A stretch of 8,345 bases of DNA from CAYZFD01 sp964477735 (GCA_964477735.1 CAYZFD010000055.1:1-8345); one strand, 5' to 3'; shown: positions 1 through 7,913, numbered from the stretch's first letter. Notes: generated by a model not told the origin, from the letters alone. A program made the numbers and translations.

Positions 1-992
1 ATTTTCATTTGCATATTGTAGTGTGATGCCCCACAAATTTTATTACAAAGCAATAAATAATCGAACTGATAGGGTTCAAGTGCATCTTCTCCCTTGGCTT
101 GTAATTCTTGGCTTTTGTTGTAACGGATTTTGTTAATCTTTTCCACTTTAGCCACCATTTCAGGGTTTTGTCGCATTTCGGCTGTGGTTATTGTAGGGGT
201 AAAAGCAAACTCGGTAATCATGCCAGGAACACAGTTCATTTGAGCTCTAAAGTGTGGCATATAGGCAGAATGTAGTACATCTTGTGAACGCATCTTAAAA
301 ATAACCTCCCTACCCACAGGCAAGTGAAGCTCTTGCACAACAACATCATCTAGACCGTTGGGGTCAGAGGAGTCAATGCCTACAACGTTTTTACCGTCGA
401 AGTCTTGAAGAAATCGAACATTGGCATCACCTAGCACTTTGTCATTTCCGGCATAGCGCGCCTTCCAGTTGAACTGTTGGGCATAGAGTTCAACCACCAA
501 AGTGTCGTCATCTTCTTCGATATTCATGATGTTGGTCCATGTAAACAATCCGTAGAGAATGAGTCCTGCCAAGACAATCACAGGTATTATGGTCCAAATA
601 AATTCTAATCGATCGTTGTCGGCATAGAAAAGCGCTTTTCGGCCTTTTTTTCCATAATATTTATAGGCAAAATAATGCAGCAAGGCTTGGGTGATGGTTT
701 GCACAAAAAATATAATGGCAAACGAAATCCACATCAAGGTGTCATAATCTTTTCCGTGGGCCGAAGCTGCTTCAGGGAGCAAAACGTCGCCCCAAGCCCA
801 AAAAGAGTAGATGGTGATAAGATAAATAAACACCAAAAAAGCAAACATTAGTTTGGCGTTTAGCTTGTTGTCTTTTTCGTTGGCGATTTGCGAGTGATCT
901 ATAGAAGCTTGAGATAGTTCAAAGATTTTTGTCATCTGCCAAACGGCGATGCCAACAAGAATGAGTATTGTGATTGTAAGTAGTGCAGTCAT
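1..992 (-). CDS. coxB: Cytochrome c oxidase subunit II (CuA subunit), 3' end outside window
   Basis: This is the electron-entry subunit of a heme-copper terminal oxidase, taking electrons from a cytochrome c or directly from ACIII and passing them to subunit I. Reading from the ATG at 992 gives 330 open codons with no stop before the edge. Hydrophobic segments lie near residues 3-19, 48-66, 82-103 and 129-152, two more than the classical two-helix subunit II; the last two are the likely canonical hairpin. The soluble cupredoxin domain follows, with the aromatic patch AQQFNW (about 173-178) and all CuA ligands visible: H241, then C316, C320, H324 and M327 in CNKICGASHYNM. The spacing C-x3-C-x3-H-x2-M is intact, but Lys318 sits where Paracoccus-type enzymes have Glu. 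About 74 residues separate H241 from C316, roughly 40 more than in Paracoccus. The start is 20 nt after the actF stop, with only a weak AGAGA upstream. Whether a heme c domain follows cannot be seen. Confidence 0.95.
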   Translation of the reverse strand, partial: MTALLTITILILVGIAVWQMTKIFELSQASIDHSQIANEKDNKLNAKLMFAFLVFIYLITIYSFWAWGDVLLPEAASAHGKDYDTLMWISFAIIFFVQTITQALLHYFAYKYYGKKGRKALFYADNDRLEFIWTIIPVIVLAGLILYGLFTWTNIMNIEEDDDTLVVELYAQQFNWKARYAGNDKVLGDANVRFLQDFDGKNVVGIDSSDPNGLDDVVVQELHLPVGREVIFKMRSQDVLHSAYMPHFRAQMNCVPGMITEFAFTPTITTAEMRQNPEMVAKVEKINKIRYNKSQELQAKGEDALEPYQFDYLLLCNKICGASHYNMQMK

Positions 993-1012
993 TATTGTGC
1001 TGTCTCTATTTT

Positions 1013-2311
1013 TTAATATACAAATCGTTCACTTTCGCCCATGAAAGGATCTCCCTTGGCTTCGAGTGGTGCTTTGGTTAGGGCAGAAAAGATCACATAG
1101 ATGAACAATCCACCGAAAAACAAGAAGGCACCAAGCTCAGCTAGGCCTATCGACCATTGATCGCCCACAGTAGCGGGCATGATCATGTTGAAAACGTCTA
1201 AGTAATGCCCAAGTAGAATCACGATCCCCGCCATGACCACAAAGCCGTTAACACGTTTATAGTCGCTATTCATGAGAATAAGTAATGGGAAAACAAAATT
1301 CATAACCAACATGCCAAAAAAGGGCAGGTTGTAGTCCTGAATTCTTGTGACGAAATAAGTGACCTCCTCTGGAATGTTGGAATACCAAATGAGCATGAAT
1401 TGTGAGAACCACAAATAGGTCCAAAAAATACTAATACCAAACATGAATTTGGCCAAATCATGTAGATGGTTGTGCGTTACTTTTTCGAGATATCCTTTTG
1501 ATTTTAGGTACATGCTGAGCAATGCGATTACGGTAATTCCTGAAACAAACATGCTGGCAAAAACATACCACCCAAACAAGGTGCTGAACCAGTGTGGGTC
1601 AACAGACATGATCCAGTCCCATGACATCATGGATTCGGTGACTATAAAAAAGACGAGGAAACCTGCAGAAATTCTAAAGTTTTTCTTGTGGTTCGAGATG
1701 TCTTTGGCTTGGTCTTGTGCTAGAGAGAATTTTCGAGAAAAATAGCGGTAGATGTTCCAGCCTAAAATATAGAAAATGGCTCTTGCAAGGAAAAACGGCA
1801 CGTTGAGATATCCTGATTTTCCTTCAATGAGTTCGTCGTGAGCTACTACTTCGGGATCCATCCAAACAAAAAGGTGGTTGAGATGAAGACCAGAAAGTAT
1901 CAACAGCAACAAAACAATGAGTGTTCCTGGAAGTAGGTATGCGGTTATGCCTTCCATGACTCTAAAAAGCACTGGTGACCAACCCGCTTGGGCTGCTCTT
2001 TGAATGGCGTAAAACGCCAAGGTGCCAAGAGCTATCATCATAAAAAAGAAAGCTGCTACATAGAGTGCTGCCCAGGGCTTGTTTTGAAGTTGATGAAGTA
2101 AATGTTCGTCGTGAGCCCTATCTTCATGGTGTTCACTGGCTTCAGCATGTGACGCTCCGTGTGTGTTATCACCGTGGTGAGCATCTGCTACCATGGCTTT
2201 GGCTTCTTCGACATTTGCGGGGGCTGTTAGGAACCCATAGCCTATTCCAAGTGCACCAACAATCATCAGCACAAACGAAAACAATTTCAATTTATTTGAG
2301 AATGTGTACAT
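1013..2311 (-). CDS. actF: ACIII membrane subunit ActF (quinol:cytochrome c oxidoreductase, NrfD-like)
   Basis: This is the second large integral membrane subunit of alternative complex III, related to ActC/NrfD and part of the membrane core. The 432-residue product has about ten hydrophobic helices (near 10-29, 80-102, 123-143, 170-190, 212-232, 243-268, 287-309, 328-347, 355-375 and 388-411). The stretch SWDWIMSVDPHWFSTLFGWY (230-249) is the strongest family signature I recognise. Between helices 1 and 2 lies a hydrophilic loop with nine histidines in residues 45-73, many next to Asp or Glu. The ATG at 2311 is 15 nt after the actE stop and leads straight into the first helix, so the start is well supported; the upstream GAGAAG is only a weak ribosome site. 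In well-studied ACIII the quinol site is assigned to ActC, so ActF is inferred to be structural or involved in proton handling rather than quinol oxidation. Confidence 0.93.
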   Translation of the reverse strand: MYTFSNKLKLFSFVLMIVGALGIGYGFLTAPANVEEAKAMVADAHHGDNTHGASHAEASEHHEDRAHDEHLLHQLQNKPWAALYVAAFFFMMIALGTLAFYAIQRAAQAGWSPVLFRVMEGITAYLLPGTLIVLLLLILSGLHLNHLFVWMDPEVVAHDELIEGKSGYLNVPFFLARAIFYILGWNIYRYFSRKFSLAQDQAKDISNHKKNFRISAGFLVFFIVTESMMSWDWIMSVDPHWFSTLFGWYVFASMFVSGITVIALLSMYLKSKGYLEKVTHNHLHDLAKFMFGISIFWTYLWFSQFMLIWYSNIPEEVTYFVTRIQDYNLPFFGMLVMNFVFPLLILMNSDYKRVNGFVVMAGIVILLGHYLDVFNMIMPATVGDQWSIGLAELGAFLFFGGLFIYVIFSALTKAPLEAKGDPFMGESERFVY

Positions 2312-2326
2312 AGTCTTCTCGTTCTT

Positions 2327-2875
2327 TTATTTTGTTAAGTTAGCACGTAGGTCTAGTACGTGTTGTGTCACTTGCCAACGTTCTGTAGCATTTAGCTGAC
2401 CAGCGTGAGATCCCATGGCGTTTCGACCATACATCAGAACGTGATAAATACTTCCTTCTGTGATGTCGCGATCGGCATAGCTGGGTACGCCTAAAAACTT
2501 TTCGCGTGTCATTAAGATCCCTTGCCCATCTCCTTTAGAACCATGGCAAACAGCACAATATATACCGTATAATTCTTTACCAGTAGCCAAGTTATTCTCG
2601 TTACGCTCAAGGGGAGATTTTAGATCTGTTTTGGCTAATTCATAGCCTGCATTGGTATTCTCATAGGCATAGGGCATCCATCCTCTAGGAATAGAGCCAT
2701 CGGCGGGAAGTTGAGCTTCAATACCATTAGAAAAAGCTGGCGACTCAATGTAGGTTTCATAACCTACTGGAGCATACATATTAGGAAAATATTGATAGTT
2801 TGGTTTTGAAGCATCAAAGCACGAAACCATCAGAACCCCTAGAAATAGCATGCTAAAGAAATGCAAATGTTTCAT
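2327..2875 (-). CDS. actE: ACIII monoheme cytochrome c lipoprotein ActE
   Basis: This is the small cytochrome c of alternative complex III, predicted to be membrane-tethered on the periplasmic face and to carry electrons from ActA towards the oxidase. From the ATG at 2875 the product is 182 residues. It opens with MKHLHFFSMLFLGVLMVSC, a lipoprotein signal peptide whose lipobox ends at C19. The only heme site is CAVCH (C107, C110, H111), followed by GSKGDGQG, typical of class I cytochromes c. M154 in GRNAMGSH is the likely distal ligand, with M148 a less likely alternative. The same frame is open upstream to an ATG at 2911, but that start would add 12 residues before the signal peptide and overlap actD by 35 nt. 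An ATG at 2887 is possible too, giving MKNN before MKHL. I prefer 2875 because it begins 1 nt after the actD stop, puts a basic n-region directly before the hydrophobic core, and has AAGGA 11 nt upstream. Confidence 0.93.
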   Translation of the reverse strand: MKHLHFFSMLFLGVLMVSCFDASKPNYQYFPNMYAPVGYETYIESPAFSNGIEAQLPADGSIPRGWMPYAYENTNAGYELAKTDLKSPLERNENNLATGKELYGIYCAVCHGSKGDGQGILMTREKFLGVPSYADRDITEGSIYHVLMYGRNAMGSHAGQLNATERWQVTQHVLDLRANLTK

Positions 2876-2876
2876 A

Positions 2877-3407
2877 TTATTCTTCATCCTTTTCGTGTTC
2901 AGTGATATCAATGGCGCCCGCTTTTGTGAGCAGGGCTTTTAACGCTTTGGCATCTTTACCTACAGAAACTTCCACTAAAAATTTATCGTCTGTGGTTGCA
3001 GGAATTGGGTTTTCGGCAGCTTTAAATGGCCATAGTTTGCTGCGCAAATAAAATGTAATAACCATGAGGTGAGCCGCAAAGAAAACGGTTAGCTCAAACA
3101 TGATCGGCACAAATGCGGGCATGTTTTCAAGGTAGGAAAAACTAGGTTTTCCACCGATATCTTGAGGCCAGTCTTTAATCATGATAAAGTTCATCATCAA
3201 AATGGCTACAGTGAGACCAATACAACCATAGATAAATGACATGATGGCAATTCGCGTGGGTTCTAATCCCATAGCCTTATCGAGTCCGTGAACGGGAAAA
3301 GGTGTATAAACCTCTTCGATGTGATGATGTGCGGCACGCAAATCCTTTACGGCGTGCATAAGCGTATCGTCATCGTCAAAAACAGCGTGTAATACTTTAT
3401 GACTCAT
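2877..3407 (-). CDS. actD: ACIII small membrane subunit ActD (DUF3341)
   Basis: This is the DUF3341 family subunit of alternative complex III; its role is structural as far as is known and it binds no recognised cofactor. The 176-residue product has a soluble N-terminal part with the family hallmark VYTPFPVHGLD (33-43). Two transmembrane helices follow, near 52-77 and 99-121, and a charged C-terminal domain ends in EHEKDEE. There is no signal peptide and no CXXCH, which fits a subunit whose termini stay in the cytoplasm. The ATG at 3407 lies inside the end of actC, overlapping it by 11 nt, which suggests translational coupling. The stop is followed after 1 nt by the actE start. Length and helix count are normal for the family, and I see no damage to the gene. 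Confidence 0.94.
   Translation of the reverse strand: MSHKVLHAVFDDDDTLMHAVKDLRAAHHHIEEVYTPFPVHGLDKAMGLEPTRIAIMSFIYGCIGLTVAILMMNFIMIKDWPQDIGGKPSFSYLENMPAFVPIMFELTVFFAAHLMVITFYLRSKLWPFKAAENPIPATTDDKFLVEVSVGKDAKALKALLTKAGAIDITEHEKDEE
2887..2891 (-). promoter_or_regulatory. Probable ribosome binding site of actE, inside actD
   Basis: AAGGA on the minus strand lies within the last codons of actD, 11 nt before the ATG at 2875. It abuts the alternative ATG at 2887 and so cannot serve that start, which favours 2875. The spacing is on the long side, so this is moderate support only. Confidence 0.4.
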
Positions 3408-4791
3408 GAGCTTGATCTCTTAATTTTTTATAATTGTCTCCCGAAGTTTTCAAAATGGTTTTTACTTCTGCTTGCGCGATTACTGGGAAAGTTCGCGCGT
3501 AGAGCAGGAACAATACAAAGAAAAATCCGATGGTTCCGATAAATATTCCAATATCAACAAAGGTTGGCGAAAACATGGTCCATGAGGATGGAAGATAGTC
3601 TCTGTGTAGTGAAGTCACAATAATCACAAATCTTTCGAACCACATACCAATGTTCACTACAATGGAGATGATAAAGGAGAATAGAATGCTAGTTCTTAAT
3701 TTTTTAAACCACATAAACTGTGGTGAAAATACGTTGCATGACATCATAGCCCAGTAGGCCCAAAAATAGGGTCCTGTTGCGCGATTTAGGAAGGCATATT
3801 GTTCATATTCTACCCCAGAATACCAAGCAATAAACAATTCTGTTATGTAGGCCACACCCACGATGGAACCCGTAATCATGATTACGATGTTCATCAGTTC
3901 AATATGCTGAATGGTAATGTAATTTTCTAGGTTAGAGACCTTTCGCATGATAATCAAAAGCGTGTTTACCATCGCAAAGCCTGAGAAGATTGCCCCTGCC
4001 ACAAAATAGGGTGGGAAGATGGTGGTATGCCATCCGGGAATTACGGAGGTCGCAAAGTCGAAAGATACAATAGTGTGCACCGAAAGCACCAATGGTGTAG
4101 CCAAACCCGCTAAAACCAAAGAAACTTCTTCGAACCTCTGCCAGTCTTTAGCACGACCACTCCATCCAAAACTCAAGATGGAATATATTTTCTTTTGAAA
4201 AGGCTTCACAGCACGATCGCGAATCATGGCAAAATCAGGAAGTAGTCCTGTCCACCAAAAAACTAAGGATACAGAAAGATAGGTCGAAATGGCGAACACG
4301 TCCCACAAAAGTGGAGAGTTAAAGTTTACCCATAAAGAACCGAACTGATTAGGGATTGGCAATACCCAGTAGGCCAACCAGGGACGACCCATGTGTATGA
4401 TGGGAAACAACCCTGCCTGAATCACAGAGAAAATGGTCATGGCTTCGGCCGAACGGTTAATGGCCATACGCCATTTTTGACGGAACAAAAGCAATACCGC
4501 CGAAATCAATGTTCCAGCGTGCCCAATTCCAACCCACCAAACGAAGTTGGTAATGTCCCAAGCCCAACCTACGGTTTTGTTGAGACCCCAAGTTCCAATT
4601 CCAGTTGAAATGGTGTAAATGATGCAGCCTATTCCCCAAAGGAAAGCCGACAATGAAATTCCAAAAACAATCCACCATTGTTTGTTGGCAGCTCCTTCAA
4701 CTGGGGCAGCCACATCAACAGTCACGTCGTGGTAAGTCTTATTACCGGTGACAAGTGGTTTTCTTATGGGTGCTTCGTAATGCGAGGCCAT
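3397..4791 (-). CDS. actC: ACIII quinol-binding membrane subunit ActC (NrfD/PsrC family)
   Basis: This NrfD/PsrC-type membrane protein is the subunit to which quinol oxidation is assigned in alternative complex III, feeding electrons to the iron-sulfur clusters of ActB. The 464-residue product has about ten helices (near 38-60, 83-103, 116-136, 162-184, 223-245, 262-283, 298-323, 340-358, 366-388 and 411-433). Recognisable family stretches are GHAGTLISAVLLLFRQKW (90-107), HMGRPW (133-138), LLWDVFA (161-167) and SVHTIVSFDFA (237-247), then GWHTTIFPPYFVAGAIFSG (253-271). By analogy with characterised ACIII and PsrC, H133 and D164 are candidates for the quinol site; this is inference from position, not a measured fact. 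The ATG at 4791 is 21 nt after the actB stop, behind an A-rich leader with no clear Shine-Dalgarno. The 3' end overlaps actD by 11 nt. Confidence 0.96.
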   Translation of the reverse strand: MASHYEAPIRKPLVTGNKTYHDVTVDVAAPVEGAANKQWWIVFGISLSAFLWGIGCIIYTISTGIGTWGLNKTVGWAWDITNFVWWVGIGHAGTLISAVLLLFRQKWRMAINRSAEAMTIFSVIQAGLFPIIHMGRPWLAYWVLPIPNQFGSLWVNFNSPLLWDVFAISTYLSVSLVFWWTGLLPDFAMIRDRAVKPFQKKIYSILSFGWSGRAKDWQRFEEVSLVLAGLATPLVLSVHTIVSFDFATSVIPGWHTTIFPPYFVAGAIFSGFAMVNTLLIIMRKVSNLENYITIQHIELMNIVIMITGSIVGVAYITELFIAWYSGVEYEQYAFLNRATGPYFWAYWAMMSCNVFSPQFMWFKKLRTSILFSFIISIVVNIGMWFERFVIIVTSLHRDYLPSSWTMFSPTFVDIGIFIGTIGFFFVLFLLYARTFPVIAQAEVKTILKTSGDNYKKLRDQAHES

Positions 4792-4812
4792 ATTTGTTTG
4801 TATTAATACAGT

Positions 4813-7800
4813 TTAAATGTCAGTGTTGCGCACTTTAACTTGATACATCACGTTGGGTTTTGTACCCACACTTTCCAACAAGTGATACATCCTTTCATTC
4901 TTTTTCTGTGATGCGATCTTACTTTCTGCATCGTTGATGTCGCCAAAAACCATAGCACCGTTGCTACAGGCACTAGAGCATGCGGTTTGGAACTCTCCAT
5001 CCTGAATTTCACGACCTTCAAGCTTGGCATTCATAATGGTTTTTTGTGTTTTTTGAATACACATAGAGCACTTTTCCATTACACCTCGAGAGCGCACCAC
5101 CACATCAGGGTTTAGCACCATACGGCCGAGGTCATTATTCATGTGGAAATCAAATTCATCATTTTCACTATAGAGGAACCAGTTGAATCGACGCACTTTG
5201 TATGGGCAGTTGTTCGCACAGTAGCGCGTACCCACACAACGGTTATAGGCCATTTGGTTTTGACCCTGACGACCGTGTGAAGTGGCTGCCACAGGACAAA
5301 CCGTCTCACAAGGGGCATGATTACAATGCTGACACATCACGGGTTGAAAAGTGACCTGAGGATTTTCAGAAGGGTCTTCCATTTCTCCAAAAACAGAAAG
5401 GGAATCACCCAAACCGCTGATGTCTTCAACTGTTTTTATATCTCCTTCAAAGCTATCTTCTGAGGAATAATATCGGTCTATTCGAAGCCAATGCATGTCT
5501 CTCGACTTGCGAACTTCGGTTTTGCCTACTACGGGCACGTTGTTTTCGGCATGACAAGCAATAACACATGCGCCACAACCAGTACAAGCGTTTAAATCGA
5601 TAGAAAGATTAAAATGATGCCCAATTGAACGATCAAATGAATCCCAAAGATCAACATCAGGAGAAGTGACCTCTGTTTCGATGTGGTTTAAAGACACTTT
5701 AGGAACGGGATTCCAAGTTTCAACGTCTTTTGTGTTGAAGATTTCGAGTGTAGTTTCTTTGACAATGTCACCACGCCCCATGAGCGTGTTGTGAAGCTGA
5801 ACACAGGCAAATTCGTGGGTGCCAGAAATGGCTTCTACACGCACCGACTGCACATTCGAAAAACCTTGATAAAATGGAAAAGCATTTACGCCCACTTGCA
5901 TGGCTTCTTTGATAGAAGCTGTTTTACCATAACCCAGTGCAAGGCCAACTGTTCCTTTGGCTTGCCCAGGCTGAATAATTACTGGAAGCTTGAGCGATTC
6001 CGAACCGAGTGTTACTTTGGCATAGTTGCTATTGAGTGCACCATTGGCCACATTTTCGTTTGTTAATCCAAGTTCAGCTGCGTCTGCTTTAGAAACCGTT
6101 AGGTAATTGTCCCATGAAACTCGGGTGATGGGATCAGGAAACTCTTGCAACCAAGGGTTATGGGCTTGTTGTCCATCGCCCAACCCTGTTTTGGTATACA
6201 AACAAAGGTCCATACCATTTGATTTTGCTTTTGATAAGCGTACCAAAGCAGCCGAAACATCGGCAGCAAAAGACACTTCGTTAGAAGCTGTGGCATTTTT
6301 CACAAACACTCCATCATGAACGGCTTGATTCCAAGCACTTCCATTTAATATATTTTTGGTCCAGTAGTCTTTAATGGCATCGTGATAACTCACCGATTCG
6401 CCTGCCCATTGAAGCAATACATCTTGAAATTGACGGGTGTCGAAAAGTGGACGTATGGTGGGTTGTGTGATGCTATATTGATCTGAAACCATCTCTACAT
6501 CTCCCCAAGATTCTAGAAAATGAGGCGTGGCAGCTACAAACTGAGTGTTGGAAGCTGTTTCGTCGTTTTTCAAACTAAAGCTTACAGACAAGCTAGCCTT
6601 TTTCAAACCTTTAACAAAGGCATCGGCATTGGGGAGACTATAGGCTGGGTTCACACCTGCCATTATGATTCCCTTTATGGACTCATCAAGAAGTCCTTCA
6701 ACTACTTTTTGAACTTCTTTATTGTTACCTTGACGAACCAAATTGTAGTGCTGATTGTCTTGAGCTTCGCTTTTCAAGAAGTTGTTGATGGCCAAAGCAA
6801 TGAGCTGAGCATCAACATCTTCGAGTCCACATACCACCAAGCCTTTACTGCCAAATTTCTTTAATGAGTCTGCTGCAGCTTTGGTGGAGCGCTCCAGTGC
6901 TTGAGGAAGTGATGCAGCCACAGAAGTCCCTGTTAAATAACCATATAACTTAGCCAATGCAATTTTTTGCTGGCTTGGGGTAGCTGGTGTTCTGTGGTCG
7001 GCATTGGCTCCAGAGAGACTCATGTTAGACTCAAACTGAAAATGTTTAGACATTATGGCTTGGCCATTATTTTTTTCCGGAATACGGTTTTTGGCATAGC
7101 CACTATCATGGCCACCCCCTTGCCAATCGCCCAAAAAGTCTGCTCCAAACGAAACAATTGAAAGGGCTTTTGAGAAATCGTATTGTGGCAAAACACGCTT
7201 GCCATAGGCCACTTGATAAGCATCAAGAGCAGCGGCCTCAGAAATGGTGTCATAAATCACATGCTTCACATTGGGGAATTGAGCAATGAAATCGTTAATG
7301 ATTTTTTGTGTGGTTGGACTGGCAAAAGTTTGTGTCAACAAAACCACTGGAGCGTTAGCGTCTTTAAGCGCTTTTAGGGTTGCTCCAACCTGACTGTTGA
7401 ACTGATCCCATTCGATGTCCAATCCATCTTTAGTAGGGCCTTGCAAACGCATACTGTCATACATCGACAATACAGACGCCTGAATCCGTGCATTGGCACC
7501 ACCACGGATTTGAGCTTGTTTGTTGTTTTCAATTTTGATGGGGCGGCCTTCACGTGTTTTTACCAATATATTGGCAAAATCAAAACCGTCGGCAATGGCC
7601 GTAGCGTAATAGTTGGCCACTCCTGGAACAATTTGCTCTGGTTGCACCACATAGGGCACAGATTTAATGACAGGACCTTCGCAAGCTGCAAGCGAGGCGG
7701 CGGCGGTACTAAACCCAACAAATTTCAAAAAATCACGGCGTGATGTTTCTGAACTCCCTAAGTTTTCTTTGTCTCCTAGAAAATCATCAACTGGGATCTC

Positions 7801-7893
7801 TTCAGGAAATTCATTGTTGCGCATTTGCTGAACAATTGGATCCTTTGGAAGTAATTCAGCTTCGTTTTTCCAGTATTTTTTAAGCGTTGCCAT
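4813..7893 (-). CDS. actB: ACIII iron-sulfur subunit ActB (Tat-exported molybdopterin oxidoreductase-like fusion)
   Basis: This is the large peripheral subunit of alternative complex III, carrying electrons from ActC to the ActA hemes. The 1026-residue product fuses two parts. First comes a molybdopterin-oxidoreductase-like domain (about 75-740) that shows no N-terminal Cys cluster motif; family knowledge says it holds no Mo cofactor. Then comes a ferredoxin-like domain (about 755-1000) with four clusters: C770/C773/C776/C780, C854/C857/C862/C866, C886/T889/C892/C896, and C942/C945/C972/C976. Thr889 replaces a cysteine in the third motif, marking the probable [3Fe-4S] site. Export is by a Tat signal, SRRDFLKFVGF (51-61), unusually far in, after a conserved-looking soluble leader (KKYWKN, NEFPEEIP). 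A lipobox-like LAAC ends at C71, so lipid anchoring is possible. The ATG at 7893 has AAGGA 9 nt upstream and lies 20 nt after the actA stop. NCBI-style names for this family are TAT-variant-translocated molybdopterin oxidoreductase. Confidence 0.97.
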   Translation of the reverse strand: MATLKKYWKNEAELLPKDPIVQQMRNNEFPEEIPVDDFLGDKENLGSSETSRRDFLKFVGFSTAAASLAACEGPVIKSVPYVVQPEQIVPGVANYYATAIADGFDFANILVKTREGRPIKIENNKQAQIRGGANARIQASVLSMYDSMRLQGPTKDGLDIEWDQFNSQVGATLKALKDANAPVVLLTQTFASPTTQKIINDFIAQFPNVKHVIYDTISEAAALDAYQVAYGKRVLPQYDFSKALSIVSFGADFLGDWQGGGHDSGYAKNRIPEKNNGQAIMSKHFQFESNMSLSGANADHRTPATPSQQKIALAKLYGYLTGTSVAASLPQALERSTKAAADSLKKFGSKGLVVCGLEDVDAQLIALAINNFLKSEAQDNQHYNLVRQGNNKEVQKVVEGLLDESIKGIIMAGVNPAYSLPNADAFVKGLKKASLSVSFSLKNDETASNTQFVAATPHFLESWGDVEMVSDQYSITQPTIRPLFDTRQFQDVLLQWAGESVSYHDAIKDYWTKNILNGSAWNQAVHDGVFVKNATASNEVSFAADVSAALVRLSKAKSNGMDLCLYTKTGLGDGQQAHNPWLQEFPDPITRVSWDNYLTVSKADAAELGLTNENVANGALNSNYAKVTLGSESLKLPVIIQPGQAKGTVGLALGYGKTASIKEAMQVGVNAFPFYQGFSNVQSVRVEAISGTHEFACVQLHNTLMGRGDIVKETTLEIFNTKDVETWNPVPKVSLNHIETEVTSPDVDLWDSFDRSIGHHFNLSIDLNACTGCGACVIACHAENNVPVVGKTEVRKSRDMHWLRIDRYYSSEDSFEGDIKTVEDISGLGDSLSVFGEMEDPSENPQVTFQPVMCQHCNHAPCETVCPVAATSHGRQGQNQMAYNRCVGTRYCANNCPYKVRRFNWFLYSENDEFDFHMNNDLGRMVLNPDVVVRSRGVMEKCSMCIQKTQKTIMNAKLEGREIQDGEFQTACSSACSNGAMVFGDINDAESKIASQKKNERMYHLLESVGTKPNVMYQVKVRNTDI

Positions 7894-7902
7894 TTTCGAT
7901 TT

Positions 7903-7907
7903 TCCTT
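7903..7907 (-). promoter_or_regulatory. Ribosome binding site of actB
   Basis: AAGGA on the minus strand lies 9 nt before the ATG at 7893. It is the clearest Shine-Dalgarno site in the window and supports the long ActB leader rather than a start nearer the twin-arginine motif. Confidence 0.6.
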
Positions 7908-7913
7908 ATTTGG

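Noticed and set aside
2876..2911. Upstream part of the longest actE frame (start at 2911)
   Set aside because: It lies wholly over the end of actD and adds 12 polar residues before a good lipoprotein signal peptide; the ATG at 2875 fits better.
1013..4791. A possible polysulfide or nitrite reductase (Psr/Nrf) operon because of two NrfD-like proteins
   Set aside because: The presence of DUF3341 ActD, lipoprotein cytochrome ActE, the fused ActB and the adjoining coxB fits only alternative complex III.
6520..6864. Plus-strand open frame of 114 codons inside actB
   Set aside because: It is antisense to a well-supported conserved gene, with no recognisable domain and no ribosome site that stands out.
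4813..7893. ActB as an active molybdoenzyme such as a polysulfide or nitrate reductase
   Set aside because: There is no cysteine cluster motif after the Tat signal, and the gene context and the fused four-cluster domain are those of ACIII, where this domain carries no molybdenum cofactor.
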